Assembly (NCBI GenBank): GCA_035626595.1
Contig: DASPNJ010000037.1
Span: 1-64,000 of the forward strand
Direction of reading: 5' to 3'
Source of the DNA: JAQGMV01 sp035626595
GTDB taxonomy: Bacteria; Pseudomonadota; Gammaproteobacteria; Burkholderiales; SG8-41
Length of the DNA stretch: 64,000 nt
The notes below the pieces were generated by a model, which was not told the origin of the DNA, did not search any database, and saw only the letters and a list, made by a program, of their open reading frames with translations. Shown here piece by piece: positions 56,857 through 64,000 of this stretch. A program made the translations under genes and the position numbers. Within the stretch, counting starts at the first letter, position 1. Each line of letters starts with the position of its first letter.

Positions 56857-58677
56857 CTACAGCTTAGAGAGCTCGATGGCCGGCTTGCCGCTGATCCACG
56901 CGCGCTGGAAGCGCTCATCGACCGCTTTCGCTTCGCGCTTGAGGCCCGCGCGCGCATACGCCTCACGCAGGCCGTACAGCGCCCACGCGTTGCTCGGTGT
57001 GCGCGCGAGGCTCGCGCCGAACGCTTCGCGCGCGCCGCGGGTATCGCCCTTCGCGAGCAGCACGGCGCCGAGCGTCTGCCGCACCGGGTAGTACCAGTAG
57101 GCAGGCTCCATGTACGGCAGCTCGTCCTGGAGCTTGATGGCGGCGTCGAGCTCGCGCACGGCGCCGTCGAGATCGTTTCCCGCCTGCGCGATGCGCGCCC
57201 GCAGGACGTGCGCCGCGATCCGGGTGACTTCCTTCGCCGGAATGTTCCACGCCGCGAATGGTTTGTAGTCGGTCGTCTCGAGAATGCGGTGGAGATCCGC
57301 GAGCTCGGCGGAGGCGGCTTTCGTATCGCCTTTCTGCGCAAGCGCGACGCCGCGCGCATACCGCCACGCCGTCTGGATGTACGGCAGTTCCTTCCCCGGG
57401 TCCGGCAGCGCCATGATCGATGCTGCGTCGCCGAACTGGGCGTGCGCGTAATACGGCGCGGCCTTGATGGGCTGAAGCACGAGCACCTCACGCGCGACGT
57501 CCGACGGGATCAATCCGGCGAGCTTGTTCGCGGATTCGAGCACCGTCTTGCCGTCGCCGCCCATCTGCGCCGACACCATCACGAAGTGCACGTTGTGCGG
57601 GTAGTACCCGAGCGGGTACACGCCCGACGGCTTGCGCGCGGCGATGTACGCCTCGTCCACCTTCACGGCCTGCCGGTTCAGTGCGAGCGAATCCTTGTAG
57701 CGGCCGAGCACGAGATAGATGTGGCTCGGCATGTGCACGAGGTGGCCGGCGTTCGGCGCGAGCTTCGCCAGCTTGTCGGCGTAGCGTTCCGCGCGCTTCG
57801 GGTTCGCGGACGCCTCCACGGCGTGGATATACAGATGGATCGCGCCGGCGTGATCGGGATCGGCTTTCAGCACGCGTTCGAGCGTCGGGACGAGCTCGGC
57901 GACCGCCGCTTTGGCTCGCGTGCCGCCGCGTTCCCAGTAATTCCACGGCGAGACGTTCATGAGCGCGTCGGCGTAGAGCGTGCCGATCTCGTTGTCCTGC
58001 GGATACCGCCTGGCGACCTGCCGCATCTGCGCCGCATACGCGGCATCGAGCGCGGACCGGTCGCCGTTCACGCCGGCCGAGTAGCGCTTCGCCATCGCGG
58101 CGATCAGCGCCTGTTCGCGGCGCGACGCACGCGCGGCGAGCTTCTGCGCGTTCTGGATGGCGGCGAGCGCGGGCACGATCGCCTTCTCGTCCATCGGCGA
58201 GTTGATGTTCGGCCCCAGCGCCCAGGCCTCGCCCCAGAAGCACATCGCGCAATCCGGGTCGAGCCGCTGCGCCTTGCGGAACGCGCGCAGCGCTTCATCG
58301 TGATTGAAGCCCCAGGCGAGCCGGTAGCCCTGGTCGAAGTACTTGCGCGCGAGCGCCGAGGACGTGGTGATCTTTAGGCTGCGCGTGCCGATGCCTTCGA
58401 AGAGCGGAGGATCCTCAACCGGCGCGCCGGTTGAAACCGATTGCGCGGCAGACGGCGCGGCCGGACTGATCTCGGATTTTTTCCGGGGCGCGTCCGGTGC
58501 CGCCTGCGCGAGGCGCACGAGCGGGAATCCGGCGGTGCCCGGCGCGCGGCAGAGCGAGCCGTCCACGGCGGCGAGCTCCGGGACGAAGACGGTAGCGAAC
58601 TGGGCCTGGGGCGCCGAGGCCGAGCCCCCGAACACGCCGGCCGCGACTGCAAGAACGAGCGCTTTCTTCATGTGCAT
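56857..58677 (-). CDS. Secreted TPR-repeat protein
   Basis: A 606-residue protein with a signal peptide (KKALVLAVAAGVFGGSASA). A proline/alanine linker is followed by several TPR-like units from about residue 110: YFDQGYRLAWGFNHDEALRAF, MCFWGEAWALGPNINSPMD, GHLVHMPSHIYLVLGRYKDS, and C-terminal units up to SNAWALYGLREAYARAGL. The WGEAWALGPN motif marks a conserved but uncharacterised family. It may scaffold periplasmic proteins. GGAG lies 6 bp before the ATG at 58677. Confidence 0.85.
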   Translation of the reverse strand: MHMKKALVLAVAAGVFGGSASAPQAQFATVFVPELAAVDGSLCRAPGTAGFPLVRLAQAAPDAPRKKSEISPAAPSAAQSVSTGAPVEDPPLFEGIGTRSLKITTSSALARKYFDQGYRLAWGFNHDEALRAFRKAQRLDPDCAMCFWGEAWALGPNINSPMDEKAIVPALAAIQNAQKLAARASRREQALIAAMAKRYSAGVNGDRSALDAAYAAQMRQVARRYPQDNEIGTLYADALMNVSPWNYWERGGTRAKAAVAELVPTLERVLKADPDHAGAIHLYIHAVEASANPKRAERYADKLAKLAPNAGHLVHMPSHIYLVLGRYKDSLALNRQAVKVDEAYIAARKPSGVYPLGYYPHNVHFVMVSAQMGGDGKTVLESANKLAGLIPSDVAREVLVLQPIKAAPYYAHAQFGDAASIMALPDPGKELPYIQTAWRYARGVALAQKGDTKAASAELADLHRILETTDYKPFAAWNIPAKEVTRIAAHVLRARIAQAGNDLDGAVRELDAAIKLQDELPYMEPAYWYYPVRQTLGAVLLAKGDTRGAREAFGASLARTPSNAWALYGLREAYARAGLKREAKAVDERFQRAWISGKPAIELSKL

Positions 58678-58852
58678 GGCGGTCTCCTTCGACTGCGGGG
58701 CAGTGTAGTCAGCCGACGTTTCGGGCCTATTTCCGCCGGGCCGCGGTGTGTTTCGACCGCGTTGCAGGCCGCCGCCGCGGCGCCGGGTTTGACAGCCCGA
58801 ACGTCCATGCGCTACAGAGTCGGGTTCCCGCTCCTCACCTTACCTATCGAAA

Positions 58853-60049
58853 ATGAACGCTCCCGAACCCCTGAACGCGCCGCTCCCGCTCTCGCGCCTC
58901 ACCGTCCTCGATCTCACGCTTGCGCGTGCGGGCCCCACCTGCGTGCGCCATCTCGCCGACTGGGGCGCGAACGTAATCCGCGTCGAGCCGCCCGCGCACG
59001 GCAACGAGGACATCGTCGGCAACCGCGTCGGCCCTGACTTCCAGAACCTCCACCGCAACAAGCGCGTGATCACGCTCAACCTCAAGGACCCTGCCGGCCA
59101 CGCGGCTTTCATGCGTCTGGTGAAGACCGCCGACGTGATCGTCGAGAACATGCGCGCGGACGTGAAGGGGCGGCTGAAGATCGCGTGGGAAGACGTGCAC
59201 GCGGTCAACCCGCGGCTGGTTTACGGGAGCATCAGCGGCTTCGGCCAGAGCGGACCGTACAGCCACCGTCCCGGCGTGGACCAGATCGCGCAGGGCATGG
59301 GCGGCTTGATGTCGGTCACCGGCGAGCCCGGCAAAGGCCCCGTGCGCGTCGGCGTCGCGATCAACGATCTCACCGCGGGCAATCTCCTCGCGCTCTCGAT
59401 CATGATGGCGTTATACGAGCGCCACTACACCGGCGTCGGCCGCTGGGTGCACACGAGCCTCCTCGAGTCCCAGATCTTCCTGCTCGATTTCCAGGCGAGC
59501 CGCTATCTCATCAAGGGCGAGATCGCGAAGCAGGTCGGCAACAACCACCCGACGAGCGTGCCGACCGGCGTCTTCCCGACGGCCGACGGCGCGATCAACA
59601 TCGCGGCATCATCGACCCGGCTGTGGCCGAAGCTCTGCGATCTGCTCGGACACCCGGAGTGGAAAGACAAGGCGGAATGGAAGACGCAGATCGAGCGGCG
59701 CAAGCACCGCGCCGACGTTCACGCCGCAGTCGCCGAAGTCACCAGAACGAAAACATCCGCGCACTGGGACGCAGCGTGCGACAAGGCGGGCATTCCGTGC
59801 GGCCCGATCAACACGATCGATCAGGTGTTCGCCGACCCGCAGGTGCGGCATCTCGAGATGGCGCAGCCCGTGAAATCGCCGCAGCTCGGCGAGCTCAACC
59901 TCGTCGCGACGCCGATCAATATGTCGGGCCTAAACAAGGCGCTGCGCAGCGCGACGCCGGACATCGGCGAGCACACCACCGAGGTGCTGAAGAGCGTCGG
60001 CTACTCGGATGCCGAGATCGAGGACCTGCGCAAGGCGGAAGTCATCTGA
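58853..60049 (+). CDS. Class III CoA transferase (CaiB/BaiF)
   Basis: A 398-residue family III CoA transferase. Blocks are LPLSRLTVLDLTLARAGPTC, WGANVIRVEPPAHGNED, QNLHRNKRVITLNLKDPAG and GFGQSGPYSHRPGVDQIAQG. VGVAINDLTAGNLLALSIMM includes the expected catalytic Asp. It lies opposite two Bug receptor genes, which run towards it from the right. The CaiB/Bug proximity recurs in this window and is common in Burkholderiales. Confidence 0.92.
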   Translation: MNAPEPLNAPLPLSRLTVLDLTLARAGPTCVRHLADWGANVIRVEPPAHGNEDIVGNRVGPDFQNLHRNKRVITLNLKDPAGHAAFMRLVKTADVIVENMRADVKGRLKIAWEDVHAVNPRLVYGSISGFGQSGPYSHRPGVDQIAQGMGGLMSVTGEPGKGPVRVGVAINDLTAGNLLALSIMMALYERHYTGVGRWVHTSLLESQIFLLDFQASRYLIKGEIAKQVGNNHPTSVPTGVFPTADGAINIAASSTRLWPKLCDLLGHPEWKDKAEWKTQIERRKHRADVHAAVAEVTRTKTSAHWDAACDKAGIPCGPINTIDQVFADPQVRHLEMAQPVKSPQLGELNLVATPINMSGLNKALRSATPDIGEHTTEVLKSVGYSDAEIEDLRKAEVI

Positions 60050-60050
60050 T

Positions 60051-60080
60051 TCTGGACCCCGGCCTGCGCCGGGGTGACGA
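60051..60080. repeat. GCGGGGT-family repeat between convergent genes
   Basis: CTGGACCCCGGCCTGCGCCGGGGTGACG forms a strong hairpin between the CoA transferase (ends 60049) and the Bug gene ending at 60088. It may end both transcripts. Confidence 0.65.
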
Positions 60081-60087
60081 CGGACGA

Positions 60088-61101
60088 CTACTGGTCAATC
60101 TTGATGTTGCGCTCGCGCACGACCTTCTGCCACTTCGCGAGCTCGGTGCGGATACGTACGGAGAACTGATCCGAGTCGAGCGACAGGGGCTCGTAAGCCT
60201 GCTGCGCGAGGAACTCACGGAACTCGGCGCTGCGCGCGACTTTCAGCGTCTCGTTCTGAAGCCGCGCGACGAGCGGCTTCGGCAGCCCCGCCGGCGCGAT
60301 GAGTCCCGTCACGAAATCGGATTCGGCAGCGGCGAGACCGAGCTCGGCGAACGTCGGCACGTCCGGCAGCAGCGCGCTGCGCTTCGGTGTCGTGATGGCG
60401 AGCGCCCGAAAGCGCTTCGCAGTGATGTGCGGCAACGTGGAGGCGGGCGAGTCGGCGACAAAGTCGATGCGGCCGCCGAGGATGTCGACGTGCGCGCCCG
60501 TGACGCCTTTGTACGGGACGTGCTGGAAATTCGCCTTCGTGACGACGCTGAAGAGCTCCACCACCATGTGCGTGAGCGTGCCGGTGCCGCTCGAGCCGTA
60601 GGTGAGCTTGCCGGGCGCCGCGCGGCCGGTGCTCACGAGGTCCTTGAGCGTCTGGATCTTTGCCTGCGACGAGACCACGTACACGAAGGGTGAGACGCAG
60701 AACGCAGCGACCGGCAGCAGCTCTTTGGGATCGTACGGCGGCTTCATCACGCTCGGCAGCACCGACATCGTGCTCGTGGTCGCGATGAGCAGCGTGTAGC
60801 CGTCCGGCGCGCTTTTCGCCACGATGTTCGTGCCGAGCGTCGTGCTCGCGCCGGGCCGGTTGTCCACGACGATCTGCTGTCCGAGCGACTGCGAAAGCTG
60901 AGACGAGAAGCGCCGCGCGATGATGTCGGTGCCGGCGCCCGTGAAGAGCGGCACGATCGCGCGTATCGGGCGTGACGGATAGCTTTCGCCAGGGCCTACC
61001 GCCGCGTATGCCGTCGATTGCGCGAAGGCGGTTACTCCTGTCATTGCGAGGAGCGCCAACGCGCGACGCGGCAATCTCGTGGCGCACGTCAAAGCCATCA
61101 C
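60088..61101 (-). CDS. Bug-type tripartite tricarboxylate receptor (second of a pair)
   Basis: A 337-residue periplasmic receptor with YPSRPIRAIVPLFTGAGTDI, QQIVVDNRPGASTTLGTN, SSGTGTLTHMVVELFS and VPYKGVTGAHVDIL. Its leader CATRLPRRALALLAMTGVTA is coded by a copy of the CATTGCGAGGAGC repeat. The start ATG overlaps the stop of the upstream Bug gene (ATGA), so two receptors are co-expressed. Confidence 0.92.
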   Translation of the reverse strand: MMALTCATRLPRRALALLAMTGVTAFAQSTAYAAVGPGESYPSRPIRAIVPLFTGAGTDIIARRFSSQLSQSLGQQIVVDNRPGASTTLGTNIVAKSAPDGYTLLIATTSTMSVLPSVMKPPYDPKELLPVAAFCVSPFVYVVSSQAKIQTLKDLVSTGRAAPGKLTYGSSGTGTLTHMVVELFSVVTKANFQHVPYKGVTGAHVDILGGRIDFVADSPASTLPHITAKRFRALAITTPKRSALLPDVPTFAELGLAAAESDFVTGLIAPAGLPKPLVARLQNETLKVARSAEFREFLAQQAYEPLSLDSDQFSVRIRTELAKWQKVVRERNIKIDQ

Positions 61102-62105
61102 ATCTCCACCTTGATGTTCGCGTCCTTCACGACCTTCGCCCAGCGCTTGATCTCCGAAGCGATCGCATCCCGAAACTGCTGCGGAGAGCTCGCGATCACT
61201 TCGAGGCCCATCGCCGCGAGCCGCTCCTGATTCTCGGCCGCGCGAAGAATGCGCGCGATCTCCGCGTTCAGCTTGTCCGCGGTCGGCTTCGGCACGCCGC
61301 GCGGCCCGAGTATGCCCTGCCAGTCCCGCACCTCGAGATTCGGCACGCCCGCTTCACCCATCGTCGGCACGTCGGGCAGTTGCGCCGAGCGCTCTTTCGA
61401 CGATACCGCCAGCGGCCGCAGCCGGCCCGCCTTTATGAACGGCAACGAAGAGGTCATTGAAGCGAAGCTCATCGACGTATTGCCCGCGACCAGATCGGCA
61501 ATCGCGGGCCCGCCGCCTTTGTACGCGATGTGCCGCAGCTTGGTCCCGGTCTGAAGCGCGAAGAATTCCCCTATGAGATGCGGTGCGCCGCCGATGCCCG
61601 ATGAGCCGAACGTGAGCGTGTCCGGCTTCTGCTTCGCGAGCGCGATCAGCTCCTTGACCGATTTGATCGGCGTCTTCGAATTCACCACGAGCACGTTGCC
61701 GACGGCAGCGGTCATGATAATCGGCTCGAAATCCTTTACGGCGTCGTACGGCAGCTTGAGCACGCTCGGGTTCACCGAATAGCGCAGCGACACCAGCACG
61801 AGTGTGTAGCCGTCGGGATTCGCTTTCGCGACGATGTCCGTGCCGATGATCTCGGCGGCGCCCGCGCGATTGTCCACGATCACCTGCTGGCCCCAGCTTT
61901 CGCTCATCCGCTGCGCGACGACGCGAGCAAGGCCGTCGCTGCTTCCGCCCGGCGGCACCGGCACGACCAGCCTGATCGGGCGCGACGGAAAGTCCTGCAC
62001 GGTCGCCGACTCTGCGCTGGCGGCTGCGAGCAGCAGCGGTACAGATGTCATCGCGAGCAGGCTGCAAAGGCCGATACGGCGACCCCGTGGTGCACGCAAA
62101 TGCAT
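61098..62105 (-). CDS. Bug-type tripartite tricarboxylate receptor (first of a pair)
   Basis: A 335-residue periplasmic receptor. It has FPSRPIRLVVPVPPGGSSDG, QQVIVDNRAGAAEIIGTD, SSGIGGAPHLIGEFFALQ and IAYKGGGPAIADLVAG. The leader (RAPRGRRIGLCSLLAMTSVP) shows the LLAMT signature of a diverged repeat copy. GGGGGAAA precedes the ATG at 62105. It is divergent from an SMP-30-like gene, with 70 bp between starts. The two Bug proteins of this operon differ in sequence, so they probably bind different acids. Confidence 0.92.
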   Translation of the reverse strand: MHLRAPRGRRIGLCSLLAMTSVPLLLAAASAESATVQDFPSRPIRLVVPVPPGGSSDGLARVVAQRMSESWGQQVIVDNRAGAAEIIGTDIVAKANPDGYTLVLVSLRYSVNPSVLKLPYDAVKDFEPIIMTAAVGNVLVVNSKTPIKSVKELIALAKQKPDTLTFGSSGIGGAPHLIGEFFALQTGTKLRHIAYKGGGPAIADLVAGNTSMSFASMTSSLPFIKAGRLRPLAVSSKERSAQLPDVPTMGEAGVPNLEVRDWQGILGPRGVPKPTADKLNAEIARILRAAENQERLAAMGLEVIASSPQQFRDAIASEIKRWAKVVKDANIKVEM

Positions 62106-62175
62106 GGTTTCCCCCTTTGAACGGCGAAGCTATAGTGGCGGCCTCGCGGAACGCTCGTCAAGAAGGGGAGATTCC

Positions 62176-63096
62176 ATGAAGACAGGATTGGCGGCAGGTC
62201 TGACCGCCTGCGCCGGCCTCGTGGTTTCCTCGTTCCCGCTTCAGGCATTCGCCGGCGAATCCAAACCGCTCCGTGTCATCTCGGACCATACCGCCGGCGG
62301 ATTTCAATTTCCCGAATCCGCCGCCTACGACCCGCGAGCGAAGGTTTTTTACGTGAGCCAGTTCGGCGGCTCCAAGCTCGATCCCGCCGCGAAAGACGGC
62401 CAGGGCAAGATCAGCAAGGTGGCGCTCGACGGAAAGGTGATCGAGGAGCGCTTCCTGCCGGCGGCAGGCGAGACGATGAACAAGCCCAAAGGCATCTGGG
62501 TAAAGGCCAACCGGCTGTGGGTGACCGACATCGACAGCGTATGGATCTTCGATCTGAAGACGAAGAAAGGCCGCAAGCTCGATATTCCCGGGATCACCTT
62601 TGCGAACGATCCGACCGTCATCGGAACATCGTTGTACGTGAGCGATAACCGCGCCGATCGCCTGTATCGCATCGAGCCCGCCGATTTCCTGAACGCGAAT
62701 ATCGCGCCGCAGATCAGCATTCCGCTGGCGGGCAGGTCCATCTACCCCAATGGTGTGCATCCCGGGAAGCGCGGCGAGGTCCTCATCGTGGGCTTCCAGT
62801 CGCCGAAAGAGCCGCGCGGCATCTATTCGCTGACCAAGGACGGCGAGCTGAGGGAGCTTGCGAAAGGTCTCGGACGTCTCGACGGCGTCTATCAACTGCG
62901 CGACGGCTCGCTGCTCGTCACCGACTGGAACTCCGGCTCGCTCTCGCGCTGGACGGAGAAAGGCGGCATGGAGAAGCTCGCAGCGCACTTCAAGGGGCCG
63001 GCGGATTTCGCAACGATCGAGGACGGCAAAGGCGTCACCGTCGCCGTGCCCGATCTCCCGGGCAGCCAATTGCGTATCATCCGACTCAGTAGATAA
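62176..63096 (+). CDS. SMP-30/gluconolactonase-like secreted beta-propeller
   Basis: A 306-residue precursor with a signal peptide (GLTACAGLVVSSFPLQAFA). It is followed by a six-bladed propeller with FPESAAYDPRAKVFYVSQFG, PKGIWVKANRLWVTDIDSVW, VIGTSLYVSDNRADRLYRI and LDGVYQLRDGSLLVTDWNSG. The Glu, Asn and Asp metal-ligand positions of SMP-30 lactonases seem partly present (FPESA, VTDIDS). GAAGGGGAG precedes the ATG. It may open a sugar or other lactone in the periplasm. Confidence 0.82.
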   Translation: MKTGLAAGLTACAGLVVSSFPLQAFAGESKPLRVISDHTAGGFQFPESAAYDPRAKVFYVSQFGGSKLDPAAKDGQGKISKVALDGKVIEERFLPAAGETMNKPKGIWVKANRLWVTDIDSVWIFDLKTKKGRKLDIPGITFANDPTVIGTSLYVSDNRADRLYRIEPADFLNANIAPQISIPLAGRSIYPNGVHPGKRGEVLIVGFQSPKEPRGIYSLTKDGELRELAKGLGRLDGVYQLRDGSLLVTDWNSGSLSRWTEKGGMEKLAAHFKGPADFATIEDGKGVTVAVPDLPGSQLRIIRLSR

Positions 63097-63102
63097 TCCA
63101 CG

Positions 63103-63199
63103 TCGTCATTCCCACACGAGGCGGGCATTCGGAGTAACCGTCATTCCCGCGCAGGCGGGAATCCAGCAACCGTCAGCCCGCCGCAGCCCGGGATCCAGA
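63103..63199. repeat. Array of three GCGGGAAT-family repeats
   Basis: CGTCATTCCCACACGAGGCG, CGTCATTCCCGCGCAGGCGG and a shorter CAGCCCGGGATCCAGAG fill the gap between the propeller gene and the FKBP gene. Confidence 0.7.
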
Positions 63200-63205
63200 G
63201 AACCG

Positions 63206-63607
63206 ATGCTAAAGAACCTGATTGCCACCGCCGTCTGTCTCGCGCTGCTCCCTGCTGCGTACGCGCAGACCATCACCAAGAGTAAGAGCGGTCTCATCTA
63301 CGAGTCGCTGAAGGAAGGCAAAGGCGAGCCGCCGAAAGCGACGGACACCGTGCGCGTGCACTATCGCGGCACGTTTCAGGACGGGCGCGAGTTCGACAGC
63401 TCGCACAAGCGCGGCGAGCCGACGGAATTTCCGCTGAACCGCGTCATCCCGTGCTGGACCGAAGGCGTGCAGATGATGAAGCCCGGCGGGAAGGCGCGGC
63501 TCACGTGTCCGCCGGACATCGCGTACGGCGCGCGCGGCGCGGGCGGCGTGATTCCGCCGAATGCGACGCTGCAGTTCGAAATCGAGCTGCTCTCGGTCAA
63601 GCGCTAG
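63206..63607 (+). CDS. Periplasmic FKBP-type peptidyl-prolyl isomerase
   Basis: A 133-residue precursor with a signal peptide (LIATAVCLALLPAAYAQ). One FKBP domain follows, with the pocket residues Tyr and Phe in VRVHYRGTFQDGREFDSS, VIPCWTEGVQMMKPGGKARL and YGARGAGGVIPPNATLQFEI. It would help fold exported proteins. The ribosome-binding site is weak (AGAG within the repeat tail). Confidence 0.92.
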   Translation: MLKNLIATAVCLALLPAAYAQTITKSKSGLIYESLKEGKGEPPKATDTVRVHYRGTFQDGREFDSSHKRGEPTEFPLNRVIPCWTEGVQMMKPGGKARLTCPPDIAYGARGAGGVIPPNATLQFEIELLSVKR

Positions 63608-63631
63608 AAGTTGCCCTCGCAAAACATTTCG

Positions 63632-63654
63632 TAGGGTGCGCTGATAGCGCACCG
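63632..63654. repeat. Single GTAGGGTGCGC-family unit
   Basis: GTAGGGTGCGCTGATAGCGCACC forms a short hairpin between the FKBP gene and the dienelactone hydrolase gene. Confidence 0.65.
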
Positions 63655-63671
63655 CAACCAAGGAGAAAACC

Positions 63672-64000
63672 ATGGGTAAACAAATCGAGCTCACCGCGTC
63701 CGACGGCCACAAATTCAACGCCTATGTCGCGGAGCCCTCCGGCAAGCCGAAAGGCGCGCTCATCGTCGTGATGGAGATCTTCGGTGTGAACAGCCACATC
63801 CGTCGCGTGACCGACGAATACGCAGGCGATGGGTACCTGTGCATCGCCCCGGCGTTCTTCGACCGCGTCGAGCGCGGGCTGGACGTGGGCTATACCGGTG
63901 CTGATCTCGAGAAGGCGCGCGGCCTCATGCAGAAGATGAACTTCAACGATCCGCTGAAGGACGTCGAAGCAGCGAGACAGCACGTCGCCAGCGCCGGAAA
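63672..64000 (+). CDS. Dienelactone hydrolase family protein, cut by the window edge
   Basis: The first 109 residues of a DLH-type alpha/beta hydrolase. The N-terminal strands and oxyanion region ALIVVMEIFGVNSHIRRVTD (Glu about residue 36, as in dienelactone hydrolase) and YLCIAPAFFDRVERG are clear. The nucleophile elbow would lie just beyond the edge. AAGGAG precedes the ATG. Confidence 0.9.
   Translation, partial: MGKQIELTASDGHKFNAYVAEPSGKPKGALIVVMEIFGVNSHIRRVTDEYAGDGYLCIAPAFFDRVERGLDVGYTGADLEKARGLMQKMNFNDPLKDVEAARQHVASAG

Overview
The window is about 64 kb of high-GC DNA (mid-60s percent by eye) carrying some 60 protein genes, most ending in betaproteobacterial/Burkholderiales-type families. 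Five Bug-type tripartite-tricarboxylate substrate-binding proteins, three class III (CaiB/BaiF) CoA transferases, three acyl-CoA dehydrogenases, two ADP-forming acyl-CoA synthetases, two MmgE/PrpD proteins, two TauD-type dioxygenases and a TRAP transporter indicate an aerobic, metabolically versatile soil or water bacterium related to Burkholderiales. I see no rRNA, tRNA, CRISPR array, phage or transposase gene.

Layout. 1-1405: the tail of an integron cassette array, with three complete attC sites, a fourth left half-site and small cassette genes; the integrase would lie off the left edge. 1611-4327: a nitrate/sulfonate/taurine-type ABC importer. 4629-9805: two alpha/beta hydrolases, a cysteine-cluster protein, a MaoC hydratase, an acyl-CoA dehydrogenase and a CoA transferase. 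9817-15587: SodC, a TauD-like dioxygenase, a TRAP transporter and a CoA transferase. 15623-16641: a RES/Xre toxin-antitoxin pair. 16749-27718: an acyl-CoA catabolic island in which a five-gene minus-strand operon faces two plus-strand genes across a palindromic operator. 27840-29049: AhpD and AhpC. 29206-45901: a mixed region with DUF2971, maleylacetoacetate isomerase, a CocE hydrolase, a beta-hydroxyacid dehydrogenase, a TauD/enolase pair, a cupin, glutaredoxin, GST, NHL protein, Bug protein, VWA protein, MmgE/PrpD, a hybrid histidine kinase and DUF763. 46031-48108: a three-gene operon containing a selenoprotein. 48296-64000: a 1-Cys peroxiredoxin, a glycine-zipper lipoprotein, SDR, hydrolase-OsmC fusion, amine oxidase, PilZ, luciferase-like, hemerythrin and TPR proteins, a CoA transferase, three more Bug proteins, an SMP-30-like protein, an FKBP and a truncated dienelactone hydrolase.

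The strongest unusual result is at 46504-47028. A gene that looks broken by an in-frame TGA at 46747-46749 reads through into a UGSC motif (Sec-Gly-Ser-Cys). A perfect 9-bp hairpin with a GUC loop begins 10 nt after the UGA, and its apex closely resembles the E. coli fdhF SECIS. The gene is translationally coupled to a WbuC-like cupin and preceded by a conserved 348-residue protein that I do not recognise. Together they form a candidate undescribed selenium-dependent redox module.

The second theme is dispersed repeats used as gene parts. At least five intergenic palindromic repeat families occur here. Copies appear to supply Shine-Dalgarno sequences and starts (three genes), signal-peptide N-regions (three Bug proteins), stop codons and C-termini (several genes), and an in-frame linker inside an acyl-CoA synthetase.
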